Shown: in pieces, positions 1 to 7,425 of the stretch
Layout of the letters: every line of letters starts with the position of its first letter
Numbering within the stretch: the stretch's first letter is position 1
Source: UBA3064 sp016868095
GTDB lineage: Bacteria; Pseudomonadota; Gammaproteobacteria; Burkholderiales; Burkholderiaceae_E
Direction of reading: 5' to 3'
DNA: 9,544 nucleotides
Assembly (NCBI GenBank): GCA_041175665.1
Contig: JBEDEM010000091.1
Span: 1-9,544, forward strand
Made by a program: the position numbers and the translations under genes
Notes under the pieces: model-generated
Seen by the model: the letters and a program-made list of their open reading frames with translations, nothing else
Told to the model about the DNA's origin: nothing
Database searches by the model: none

Positions 1-1
1 G

Positions 2-1351
2 AGCCCTAGAAGGCTAGCGGCCTCGCTCGCCGATAGCAGCGTGCTCTTTTTGCTCGCTACCGTCGGTTTGGTGGAACGTGTTCATGAAACCTCGCCTGAG
101 GCCTTTGCCATGTGCATCATGGCCGCAGGCTTCTTTTGTCTAGCGTGGAGTCTCGATTCGCCACGCAGAGCCGGCTGGGCGCTAGGGGCAGTAACCTTGT
201 CCGCCTGGCTTTGTAAAGGCCTTTGGTTTGCCCTCGTTATACCTTTAGGCCTAGCCACACTAACCCTGACGACAGCGCACTGGCGAGGTATCGCGACCAT
301 ACTTTTCTCACGACTTGCGCTGGTTATGGCCAGCTCGCTAGGCCTTTGGTTCTGGCTCTTGATGCGAGACAGCTCAGCGGCGAGTGGGCAGCAAGCCGGT
401 CCTATCGAGGGGCTCCAAAGGGCATGGCTTGCCGGTTGGTGGCACATACAACTCGGGGGGCCACCACAAGGATTCGGCGTGCGCTTTTACGATTTGATCC
501 GTGAGCCTTGGTGGTTTTTTTGGCCGGTTTGGCCAGTTGCTTTCTGGGCGATCTGGTCTTTGAGCGCGCGTTGGCGAGAACCAAGTCTTGTTGCCCCGCT
601 TGGTCTGATGCTCGCTACCTTCGCACTGAGCCCCATCGCCCCAGGCTCGAGCCTGGCATGGCTTATGCCTCTTTCGGTACCACTTGCGGCGCTAGCAGCC
701 ATGGGGCTACCAAGCCTTCGAAAAAGCCTCGTCCAGTTTATCGACTGGTATGCGGTGCTGATCTACGGCCTTATCGCCTTGATGTTTTGGGCTTATTACC
801 TCGCTTGGCTCATCGGCTGGCCAGAAAAAATGGCCTATCGCATGGGTATATTGGCAAGAACTGATCAAGCGAGCGTTGCCTGGTTAAGCGCTCTTGCATC
901 ACTAGTTGTTAGCCTTGCTTGGGTCAGTCTGGTTGCCTGGCGGCTCTCGCGCCAGCCCGCCGTACTCTGGAAACCTGTGCTACTCGCCTCAAGTGGCCTG
1001 GTCCTCATCTGGTTTTTGTTCCAAACCCTGTTTTTAGAGGCTCACAACACCCGAAACTCCTATCGGGAGATGGCCATGCAAGCGCGAGTTGCCATGCAAA
1101 ACGCCGAGGGTTGCGTTATTGGAGAGCAACTGCGGCCCGCTGTGCAAGCGAGTCTGCAATGGTTCGCTGGCCTGGAGTTTTCAAACGCGCCCCATTGCCC
1201 TTGGCTTTTGATTCAAGACAGCGGCGAGGCCATTCGCTATGCCGCACCAGCACGTCCCGGGTGGCAATTGCATTGGGCGGGCGCAAGACGAGGTGAGAAC
1301 CAGGAACGCTTTCGCCTCTACTTGAGGCAAGAAACCCAAAAGCTCGATTGA
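2..1351 (+). CDS. ArnT-like integral-membrane glycosyltransferase, 5'-truncated by the window edge
   Basis: Probable inner-membrane glycosyltransferase of the GT39/ArnT type, which transfers a sugar from a polyprenyl-phosphate donor on the periplasmic face; substrate unknown. The frame is open from base 2 without a stop, so the GTG at 41 is probably not the true start and the N-terminal catalytic part lies outside the window. What remains is a string of hydrophobic segments. Near the left edge is an R-x-H-E motif (ERVHET), as in Burkholderiales ArnT-like proteins. A soluble C-terminal tail of about 100 residues follows the last membrane segment and contains CVIGEQL and CPWLLIQD, typical of this subgroup. 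The TGA stop (1349-1351) overlaps the ATG of the MATE gene by one base, which suggests coupled translation. The general family is fairly sure, the specific substrate is not. Confidence 0.75.
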   Translation, partial: SPRRLAASLADSSVLFLLATVGLVERVHETSPEAFAMCIMAAGFFCLAWSLDSPRRAGWALGAVTLSAWLCKGLWFALVIPLGLATLTLTTAHWRGIATILFSRLALVMASSLGLWFWLLMRDSSAASGQQAGPIEGLQRAWLAGWWHIQLGGPPQGFGVRFYDLIREPWWFFWPVWPVAFWAIWSLSARWREPSLVAPLGLMLATFALSPIAPGSSLAWLMPLSVPLAALAAMGLPSLRKSLVQFIDWYAVLIYGLIALMFWAYYLAWLIGWPEKMAYRMGILARTDQASVAWLSALASLVVSLAWVSLVAWRLSRQPAVLWKPVLLASSGLVLIWFLFQTLFLEAHNTRNSYREMAMQARVAMQNAEGCVIGEQLRPAVQASLQWFAGLEFSNAPHCPWLLIQDSGEAIRYAAPARPGWQLHWAGARRGENQERFRLYLRQETQKLD

Positions 1352-2715
1352 TGCATGCCACCACCACGCTGCGACAGCTCATAAAGCTTGCGGGACCTGT
1401 GCTGGTCAGCCAGCTTGCAGTGATGGCTAATGGCGTCATCGATACGATGATGGCTGGCCATCTTTCGTCAACCGAACTCGCAGGCCTTGGCTTGGGCACA
1501 AGCATCTACATCATCGCCTACGTCAGCCTGCTCAGTGTACTGCTCGGATTGTCGCCCATCGTCGCGCAACACTATGGCGCAGGGAGGACCGAGGCCATTG
1601 GCGATGCCTTTGGACAGGCGTTTTTGCTCGCTATGTTGTTGGGTATGGTCGGCACCCTGGTGTTGATCCAGAGTCATTTCTGGAGCCAAATCTCAGGAGC
1701 CCCAAGCGAAGTCGCCAGCAAGGTCGAGGCTTACTTATTCTGGTGCGCCTTGGGTGTCATACCAGCGCTTATGGTCCGCGCTTTTTCAGCGCTTTGCACA
1801 GCGGTGTCAAGGCCCCGTCTTGTCATGTGGGTGAACCTTGCAAGCCTGTGCTTCAAAGTCCCACTCAATGCCATCTTTATGTACGGCTGGGGCGATGTTG
1901 GTATCGATGCCATGGGTGCTGCGGGTGCCGCCTGCAGCACTTGTTTGCTCTCCTACGGAAGCGCAATCGCCGTACTTTGTCTTGCCAAGCTTGATCGAGG
2001 TCTTGCCCCTTACCGCCTCCTCGGCAGCCTCAAGCCAAAGGCGCAGCAAATGCTCGAGTTGCTACGATTAGGCTTACCGATCGGCGGAACAGCCTTTATC
2101 GACGTTAGTGCCTTTGCATCGATTGCATTGTTAATTGCGCCCTACGGTGCAGCAGCTTCGGCGAGCCAGCAAATCGCTTCGAGCCTAACGGGCGTTGTTT
2201 ACATGTTCTCTCTTTCGCTAGCCAACGCGACCATGGTTTTGACGGCTCAACGCTTAGGATCTGGGCAAGTCATCGCAGCTAAAGAGGTCGCTAGCATCGG
2301 GATGCGTACCGCAATGCTCACAGCAGCCGTAATGGCGGGCGTTCTTTTGCTAGGAAAAGACCTTCTTGCCAGGGCCTACGCCACAGACCCTGAGGTCGCG
2401 CAGACGGCTGCAGTCCTCATCATGTGGCTTGCCATTCATCAATGGCTTGATAGCTTGCAGCTGCAATACGCCTTTGTTTTGCGGGCGCACAAAATCGCAA
2501 GCCTGCCTTTTTGGATTTATGTCGCCTGCCTATGGGGCATCGGACTTGGCGGTGGTGCCTTGGTCAGCTTTTCTGGCGTCTTTGGAAGTTTCCACGATGC
2601 CAGGGCGTTTTGGTGGGCCGGGATTCTTGCATGCGCTGCAGCTTCGATTGCTCTGGGCTTGCTTGCTCGAAAAACATGGGAAGCGGCTCTCAGCGCTTGC
2701 TCACCTCGCCTCTAA
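1351..2715 (+). CDS. MATE-family multidrug/Na+ (or H+) antiporter
   Basis: About 454-residue polytopic inner-membrane exporter of the MATE (NorM/DinF-like) family, expected to expel cationic drugs or metabolites in exchange for Na+ or H+. The N-terminus (LIKLAGPVLVSQLAVMANG, then VIDTMMAGHLSSTELAGLGLG) is the classic first repeat of the family. A second half beginning near residue 230 (LLRLGLPIGGTAFIDV) repeats the fold, giving the usual two bundles of six helices. ATG at 1351 is chosen over the adjacent TTG at 1348; it overlaps the upstream TGA by one base and has no good Shine-Dalgarno of its own, so translation is probably coupled to the glycosyltransferase gene. The last codons (WEAALSACSPRL) form the first copy of a 43-bp tandem repeat running past the stop. 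The family is clear, the substrate unknown. Confidence 0.93.
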   Translation: MHATTTLRQLIKLAGPVLVSQLAVMANGVIDTMMAGHLSSTELAGLGLGTSIYIIAYVSLLSVLLGLSPIVAQHYGAGRTEAIGDAFGQAFLLAMLLGMVGTLVLIQSHFWSQISGAPSEVASKVEAYLFWCALGVIPALMVRAFSALCTAVSRPRLVMWVNLASLCFKVPLNAIFMYGWGDVGIDAMGAAGAACSTCLLSYGSAIAVLCLAKLDRGLAPYRLLGSLKPKAQQMLELLRLGLPIGGTAFIDVSAFASIALLIAPYGAAASASQQIASSLTGVVYMFSLSLANATMVLTAQRLGSGQVIAAKEVASIGMRTAMLTAAVMAGVLLLGKDLLARAYATDPEVAQTAAVLIMWLAIHQWLDSLQLQYAFVLRAHKIASLPFWIYVACLWGIGLGGGALVSFSGVFGSFHDARAFWWAGILACAAASIALGLLARKTWEAALSACSPRL

Positions 2716-2796
2716 TTCGTGGGAAGCGGCTCTCAGGACTTGCTCCCCTCGCCCCTGATTCGTGGGAATCCGCATTCAGGTCTGGTTGACCTCGCC
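2677..2796. repeat. 43-bp tandem repeat array, 2.8 copies, across the MATE stop codon
   Basis: Copies start at 2677, 2720 and 2763, each with TGGGAA. Copies 1 and 2 agree at 38 of 43 positions by eye; copy 3 (2763-2796) is partial and more diverged. Copy 1 encodes the C-terminus WEAALSACSPRL plus stop. Since 43 is not a multiple of three, the later copies lie in other frames, yet each retains a stop at or near the equivalent place (WEAALRTCSPRP-stop, WESAFRSG-stop). The array fills the gap between the convergent MATE and orn genes. No U-tract terminator is visible in it. Confidence 0.85.
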
Positions 2797-2798
2797 GC

Positions 2799-3371
2799 TT
2801 ATGCAAGACGCAAGAAATGCTCGCGGTAGTAACGCAATTCGTCAATCGATTCTCGGATGTCGGCCAAAGCCGTGTGCGCAGAACGCTTCTCAAAACCCTT
2901 AGCCAGCTCAGGCCGCCAACGCTTACAGAGTTCTTTGATGGTACTAACATCCAAATTGCGATAGTGGAAATAACGCTCTAATTCCGGCATGTAGCGAACC
3001 ATGAAGCGCCGATCCTGTCCGATACTATTGCCGCAAAGCGGTGACTTGCCCGGTGGAACGAATCGTCCGATGAAGTCGAGTAAATAAAGTTCAGCGTCGC
3101 GCTCACTGTGTGTACTTTGACTTACACGATCAATTAAACCACTGCGTCCATGCGTACCCTTATTCCATGCGTCCATGCCATCAAGCACGAGCTCGGGTTG
3201 GTGGATAGCAACTGCTTCACTTTCCTCCAAACTATTTAGTTGGCTATCAGTGATCACCACGGCAACCTCTAAAATTCGATCGACTTCAGGACGTAAACCG
3301 CTCATTTCCATGTCCAACCACACAAGATGGGTTTCATTGGTTTGTTGACCTTGCAAAGGCTCGGTGCTCAT
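2799..3371 (-). CDS. orn: Oligoribonuclease (DEDDh 3'-5' exoribonuclease)
   Basis: Orn degrades 2-5 nt RNA fragments (nanoRNA) and pGpG to mononucleotides in the cytoplasm, as a homodimer with divalent metals; it is commonly essential in proteobacteria. The 190-residue protein has the full DEDDh set: D20 and E22 in WLDMEMSGL, D120 in GNSIGQDRRF, and H166 and D171 in SAHTALADIRESI. MDAWNKGTHGRSGL matches the family segment MDAW..THG.SGL. Length fits (E. coli about 181) with a slightly longer N-terminus. The ATG at 3371 has a weak GGAA about eight bases upstream. It is divergent from the M48 peptidase gene and convergent with the MATE gene, whose repeat array reaches to within a few bases of the orn stop. 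Confidence 0.97.
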   Translation of the reverse strand: MSTEPLQGQQTNETHLVWLDMEMSGLRPEVDRILEVAVVITDSQLNSLEESEAVAIHQPELVLDGMDAWNKGTHGRSGLIDRVSQSTHSERDAELYLLDFIGRFVPPGKSPLCGNSIGQDRRFMVRYMPELERYFHYRNLDVSTIKELCKRWRPELAKGFEKRSAHTALADIRESIDELRYYREHFLRLA

Positions 3372-3403
3372 AACGCTATTCCATGTTGCGATTAAGATGT
3401 CGA

Positions 3404-3432
3404 TTATCGCTGACCGATGAAACCCCTATGAT
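3404..3432 (+). promoter_or_regulatory. Possible sigma70 promoter for the M48 peptidase-rsgA unit
   Basis: In the 81-bp gap between divergent orn and the M48 gene, TATGAT (3427-3432, five of six matches to TATAAT) lies 17 bases after a weak TTATCG (3404-3409). Transcription from it would start near 3438 and give a leader of about 15 bases. Suggestive only, because the -35 box is poor. Confidence 0.3.
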
Positions 3433-3452
3433 GAATCTCGACGCCCTAAAGC

Positions 3453-4790
3453 ATGTCTAATCTCGATTTCAGCCTCGTCTTTCTTTTTTTGCTCGCCAGC
3501 CAATTCAGCATCAAGCTTTACCTGGCACAACGACAAATCCGGCATGTTGTGCAGCATCGCAACCAAGTCCCATTAGCCTTTGCACAACGAATTTCGCTCG
3601 AGAACCATCAACGCGCGGCCGACTATACCCGCGCCAAGGTTTCAACGGCCATGTTCGAGATGTTGATTCAAAGTATGTGGCTCGTGTTGCTCACCGTGGG
3701 TGGACTGCTCTCACAAATTCAGTCGATACTAGGAAGTGTTTGGCTCATGCTCTTTCCTGAGGACATACCAGGGGCGGGTCTCGACTTTCAAGTCTGTCTC
3801 ATGATGATGGTCATCATGCTTGGCTCACTGATCGATATACCTTTTTCGCTTTGGCGTCAGTTTGTGATCGATCAACGCTTTGGCTTTAACCGGATGACCT
3901 TCGGATTGTGGATGAGTGATCAAGTAAAAGGCATGGCGATTAGTGTCATCATCGGCATACCGTTCTTGGCTTTAGTACTTTGGATGATGCAACAGACTGG
4001 TCAGTACTGGTGGCTTTGGGTATGGGCTGTGTGGATGCTTTTTCAGCTTGCGGTCATGGTGATATGGCCAACTTGGATCGCACCCATGTTCAACCGATTC
4101 GAGCCTTTGCAAGAGGGCGATGTCAAGCGCACAGTTGAATCACTGCTGAATCGTTGTGGCTTTTCAAGCCAAGGGCTTTTTGTGATGGATGGCAGTAAAC
4201 GATCGGCACACGGTAATGCTTACTTTACCGGGATGGGTAAGTCAAAGCGCATCGTCTTCTTCGACACCTTGCTTGCCCAACTCACACCCCATGAGATTGA
4301 AGCGGTACTTGCGCATGAATTGGGGCACTTTAAGCATCGACATATTTTGAAACGTATCGTGTTGAATGCGGTATTTAGTTTTCTCGCGCTCGCCCTACTC
4401 GCCTGGGTCATGAACCAAGCCTGGTTTTATCGGGGCTTGGGCCTTATCCCACTTCCAGGATCTCAATCCGCGGCAGCCTTATTGCTCTTTTCGCTGATCC
4501 TGCCCGTGTTCTTGTTTCCCATACAGCCCCTGATGAGCTGGTGGTCACGGAAGCATGAATTCGAAGCTGATGCATATGCAGCATCACAAACCAATGCAGC
4601 TGACCTAGAAAGTGCGCTGGTAAAGCTGATCAAGGACAATGCCTCGACCCTAACCCCAGACCCCTTGCATTCAGCGATCTACGACTCGCATCCACCTGCA
4701 TCGATCAGGATTGCCAGACTACAAAACTTGGGGCATCACCCAGCAGCACATGCCCGGAGCGTTGCTAATCAGCACGCCACCAGCAGGTAA
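3453..4790 (+). CDS. M48-family membrane zinc metallopeptidase (Ste24/CAAX-protease type)
   Basis: A 445-residue integral-membrane zinc peptidase. Hydrophobic N-terminal segments (about residues 5-25, 70-100, 110-130, 155-205) correspond to the M48 N-terminal membrane domain. The conserved block HGNAYFTGMGKSKRIVFFD precedes the zinc site HELGH (H288, E289, H292). The third ligand is E369 in HEFEADAYA. Ste24 homologues cleave CAAX proteins in eukaryotes; bacterial members probably act in membrane-protein or envelope quality control, with substrates mostly unknown. ATG 3453 is preceded by no strong Shine-Dalgarno. The stop is 5 bases before rsgA, so the two are probably cotranscribed, an arrangement I recall from other Burkholderiales. 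No key residue is missing. Confidence 0.93.
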   Translation: MSNLDFSLVFLFLLASQFSIKLYLAQRQIRHVVQHRNQVPLAFAQRISLENHQRAADYTRAKVSTAMFEMLIQSMWLVLLTVGGLLSQIQSILGSVWLMLFPEDIPGAGLDFQVCLMMMVIMLGSLIDIPFSLWRQFVIDQRFGFNRMTFGLWMSDQVKGMAISVIIGIPFLALVLWMMQQTGQYWWLWVWAVWMLFQLAVMVIWPTWIAPMFNRFEPLQEGDVKRTVESLLNRCGFSSQGLFVMDGSKRSAHGNAYFTGMGKSKRIVFFDTLLAQLTPHEIEAVLAHELGHFKHRHILKRIVLNAVFSFLALALLAWVMNQAWFYRGLGLIPLPGSQSAAALLLFSLILPVFLFPIQPLMSWWSRKHEFEADAYAASQTNAADLESALVKLIKDNASTLTPDPLHSAIYDSHPPASIRIARLQNLGHHPAAHARSVANQHATSR

Positions 4791-4795
4791 CGGAG

Positions 4796-5746
4796 ATGCG
4801 AGCTGAGATTCTTGCAAGCCATGGCAGACAGTACTGGGTTCGAGAGTTAAGTTCGGCATTCGATAGCGCGCCACGCGGTGACACGCTTGCCGTTCAAGCC
4901 GGCAAGCAGCGACTAGCGGTTACCCGCGGTCGTCGCCAGGATTATTGTGTTGGCGACCAGGTACAAATTGAAGCAATTGGTAGCGATCAAGCCGTCATTA
5001 ACGCTCTTGAATCGAGACGCAATCTCCTCAAACGAAGCGATGCGTTCCGACAAAAACTCATCGCTGCCAACATCGACCAGATTGGCTACGTCTTGGCTGG
5101 CGAGCCGCCGTTTTCTGAACCCTTGGCGGCAAGGGTCTTGGTGGCCGCCTCGATCGCATCAATTCCGATCACTTGGCTTGTCAACAAGTCTGACCGTGTC
5201 GCGGCACTTGCATGCATCGAACCGAGACTGAAGCTTTATCGTTCCTTGGGCGTTGATACGATTTACTTGTCTGCCCGCAACGACGACGCTGGAATATGGC
5301 TCCAAGGGGCGCTCGGTTCATGGTTAAACAAGAAGACCACTCTCCTGATGGGGCAGTCTGGCATGGGTAAGTCAACCCTGATCAACCGCCTCGTGCCTGA
5401 TGCAGACCTTAAGACCCAACAATGGTCTCAAGCACTCAACTCGGGTAAACACACAACGAGCTTCTCCAAATGCTTTGACCTTCCCCAAACTAATTTTTCG
5501 CCCGGTAGCCGGATCATCGATTCTCCTGGGTTTCAGCAATTTGGGCTTGCCCACTGTTCTCGTTCTGAAATTGAGCACAGTTTGCCTGAATGGGCTGATC
5601 GTGCAGGCCAGTGTCGTTATCATAATTGCAAGCATTTACAAGAACCTGGCTGCATCATCCGCGCCGCGACCGATGAGCGCAGGATCGACGCATACCGCTA
5701 TACAATCTGGCAGGATCTGGTGAGCGAACAAGATCGCATCGCCTAG
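4796..5746 (+). CDS. rsgA: Ribosome small-subunit-dependent GTPase A
   Basis: RsgA is a circularly permuted GTPase that checks late 30S maturation around the decoding centre. The 316-residue protein shows an N-terminal OB-fold region (to about residue 85). The permuted G-motifs follow in order: G4 NKSD (130-133), G1/P-loop GQSGMGKST (186-194), then G3 DSPGF (242-246). A C-terminal zinc knuckle has C273, C278, H280 and C286 in CRYHNCKHLQEPGC. The start at 4796 is the only ATG, GTG or TTG after the in-frame stop at 4766; AGGT (4785-4788) eight bases upstream is the likely ribosome site, and GGAG touches the ATG. The gene follows the M48 gene by 5 bases. Its TAG stop shares four bases with the stop of the convergent CobD/CbiB-family gene. 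Confidence 0.97.
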   Translation: MRAEILASHGRQYWVRELSSAFDSAPRGDTLAVQAGKQRLAVTRGRRQDYCVGDQVQIEAIGSDQAVINALESRRNLLKRSDAFRQKLIAANIDQIGYVLAGEPPFSEPLAARVLVAASIASIPITWLVNKSDRVAALACIEPRLKLYRSLGVDTIYLSARNDDAGIWLQGALGSWLNKKTTLLMGQSGMGKSTLINRLVPDADLKTQQWSQALNSGKHTTSFSKCFDLPQTNFSPGSRIIDSPGFQQFGLAHCSRSEIEHSLPEWADRAGQCRYHNCKHLQEPGCIIRAATDERRIDAYRYTIWQDLVSEQDRIA

Positions 5747-6777
5747 CGTCCCAACCACCCAGCCATGGTGAGAATGGCGAAAAAACTAACCCACAAAACA
5801 GCATTACGCCACACCACGCCAACGGCACTTCTCAGACCGCTGGGATCAGGCAACGAGCCCTGCCATTCAAAGCCTTCACTTACCCAATGCCCTTCGAGCG
5901 CAGGGTCAGCCAGGCGCAAATTTAAGGCGCCGCTTGCGGTGGCTAGTAGAATCGCGCGCGATTCGTCAATCGCTGCTGCTGACTCCGCCTGCCGGGCAGC
6001 CAGTGTGGCTCGGGACGCTACGGCACCGCGCCAGCAAAAAACCGCGTCTTCAAAATTCCCCACAACGGTTAATCCTGCTGCATTCAAACGAACAGGTATC
6101 CAATCTATCCAGGAAAATCCTCGCTGCGCTGCTAGACGATGACGATCCGAATCCTCAATAGACAAAGCCGAGGCTTCAACCCTTGCCTCAGTGCTTGGGT
6201 GGTACCAGCGGTTTAACAAAACCTCAGCAACACGATAGATCACAGGACCAAGTATCCCGGGTAGCAGCATATAGGCAAACAATGGGCCAAAAACATGGCG
6301 ATGCGATGCAATCAGCGCATGATCAATCGCCTGACGGCAAACTGCGTGCGAGTCAAAGTCTTCAGCGGCCGAACCCGAAGCAAGCACGGCCGGATCCTCA
6401 AGATCCCGTCCACGCAACCAAGCTTGCAAAATAACAAAAGCGCGCGTTGGGTCGCCCTCGGAAAACGCGCGTTGGATCGCGGTAAAGGGTGCGCTAAATC
6501 TGCGAAATCCAATAAACAAATAGAGCACCACCACATGGAGGCTGAATTGCAAAAGCACGTGGGTACGGGCTGCGAACCAGTCAAGCGCGATTGCGCTAAC
6601 GGACGCAGCAAACATCATCAGTGCCCAGGCCTTCCAGCCATCCATCCGACCGCCCACATCGGTGAGGCGCCGCAAAGCATCCGCAGCGAGCTCAAGCCGC
6701 TCGATCACCAACTGCCGAATCGCTAAATTCCGGCCCTGATCAATCAGTAGTGCGAGGATAAGCGCGAGAAATCCCAT
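5743..6777 (-). CDS. CobD/CbiB-family (AmpE-like) inner-membrane protein
   Basis: A 344-residue membrane protein matching what is commonly annotated in Burkholderiales as CobD/CbiB family. Hydrophobic segments lie near residues 1-14, 52-70, 75-95, 165-183 (YMLLPGILGPVIYRV) and 320-341. Features include FGPLFAYMLLPGILGPVIYR and the C-terminal VGVVWRNAVLW block. True CbiB joins aminopropanol (or its phosphate) to cobyric acid in B12 synthesis. No other cobalamin gene is present and I do not see the D-P...H-P-V motif of real CbiB near the N-terminus, so a B12 role is doubtful; AmpE, a membrane protein linked to beta-lactamase signalling, is the nearest alternative. It starts 45 bases after the Nudix stop and is probably last in the rplS-Nudix-cobD-like unit. 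The ATG has no obvious Shine-Dalgarno. Confidence 0.8.
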   Translation of the reverse strand: MGFLALILALLIDQGRNLAIRQLVIERLELAADALRRLTDVGGRMDGWKAWALMMFAASVSAIALDWFAARTHVLLQFSLHVVVLYLFIGFRRFSAPFTAIQRAFSEGDPTRAFVILQAWLRGRDLEDPAVLASGSAAEDFDSHAVCRQAIDHALIASHRHVFGPLFAYMLLPGILGPVIYRVAEVLLNRWYHPSTEARVEASALSIEDSDRHRLAAQRGFSWIDWIPVRLNAAGLTVVGNFEDAVFCWRGAVASRATLAARQAESAAAIDESRAILLATASGALNLRLADPALEGHWVSEGFEWQGSLPDPSGLRSAVGVVWRNAVLWVSFFAILTMAGWLGR

Positions 6778-6822
6778 GTTTCGATTTTGCCTGAGGCCGC
6801 CAGGGAAACGGCTCGCAAACGC

Positions 6823-7425
6823 CTAGGCTTCGATCGGGAAAAGATCCCGATGCGCATACAAAAGATGGTAGAAGTTGCGCAACATCGCGGCGGTAGCCCC
6901 CCAAATGAAAAACTCGCGGCTTGGCGCATGCTGACTCACACTTAGCGCATGCTGACACACGCTGGTTGGGGCTGCGCCATCGCTAAATCTCATCGCGTCG
7001 CTGCGATCGCAAATCCAAGGCATCGAATAAAAAGGACGTAGCCCTTCTGGCGCATGCCAGTAGTGGCGTCGATGATTACTCGGGTCGAAGATAAACGAAA
7101 GCGGGACTTCAAAAATCGACGCTACTTCGTTAGGGTCTGGCTGCAAATCCCGATGCAAATCGAGTTCTTCTTTTACCAAGGCAACCACCGGTTGAACCCT
7201 ATAGCCCGAGCCAGTTAAATAGCTAGGCAGGCTGCCAAGTGGACACAGCCGGTACCTTTCAAGGCCAATTTCCTCGTGAGCCTCGCGAAAGGCAGCCTCA
7301 AAACCATCCCGGTCGGTTGGCTCGATGCGACCGCCTGGCAAGGCAACCTGCCCTGCATGATGTCGCATCGCCGCGCTCCTTTCGGTCAGTAAAAGACCCC
7401 CTCGCCTAGTCAGCGCAATAAGCAC
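6823..7425 (-). CDS. Nudix hydrolase, CoA pyrophosphatase type (NudL-like)
   Basis: Probable CoA diphosphatase, cleaving CoA to 3',5'-ADP and phosphopantetheine with Mg2+ or Mn2+. Counting from the GTG at 7425 (200 residues), the CoA-Nudix signature LLLTERSAAM then RHHAGQVALPGG spans 11-32, with L29 where the family usually has F (FPGG). The Nudix box follows as G-G-R-I-E-P-T-D then REAHEEIGL (47-55), supplying metal-binding glutamates. C-terminal FFIWGATAAML is also typical. GTG 7425 is the first canonical start, but it falls inside the first beta-strand (SVLIAL), and family-like coding continues upstream to about 7617, so the true start is probably upstream and non-canonical. A 21-bp duplication lies near the C-terminus. 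It follows rplS on the same strand and is likely cotranscribed with it. Confidence 0.9.
   Translation of the reverse strand: MLIALTRRGGLLLTERSAAMRHHAGQVALPGGRIEPTDRDGFEAAFREAHEEIGLERYRLCPLGSLPSYLTGSGYRVQPVVALVKEELDLHRDLQPDPNEVASIFEVPLSFIFDPSNHRRHYWHAPEGLRPFYSMPWICDRSDAMRFSDGAAPTSVCQHALSVSQHAPSREFFIWGATAAMLRNFYHLLYAHRDLFPIEA
6919..6960 (-). repeat. 21-bp tandem duplication inside the Nudix gene
   Basis: Two adjacent 21-bp units (6919-6939 and 6940-6960) agree at 18 of 21 positions. On the coding strand they give VCQHALS followed by VSQHAPS, an in-frame 7-residue duplication in the variable loop before the conserved FFIWGATAAML segment. Confidence 0.85.

Noticed and set aside
41..43. GTG 41 as the real start of the glycosyltransferase
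   Set aside because: The frame is open to the window edge and the sequence begins in the middle of a membrane protein, so the gene is truncated rather than short.
3140..3180. Repeated GCGTCCATGC words inside orn
   Set aside because: They encode the conserved MDAW..THG.SG block of oligoribonuclease and are not a tandem duplication.
3428..3460. Tiny open frame MMNLDALKHV overlapping the M48 start, as a leader peptide
   Set aside because: It is only ten codons, has no ribosome site, and overlaps the best -10 box, so the transcript would start inside it.
4537..4544. E. coli Chi octamer GCTGGTGG
   Set aside because: A single octamer within a coding region is expected by chance, and Chi sequence in this lineage is not known to me.
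5765..6726. Several plus-strand open frames across the CobD/CbiB-family gene
   Set aside because: They are antisense shadows of a minus-strand gene with clear membrane-protein character and show no recognisable protein family.
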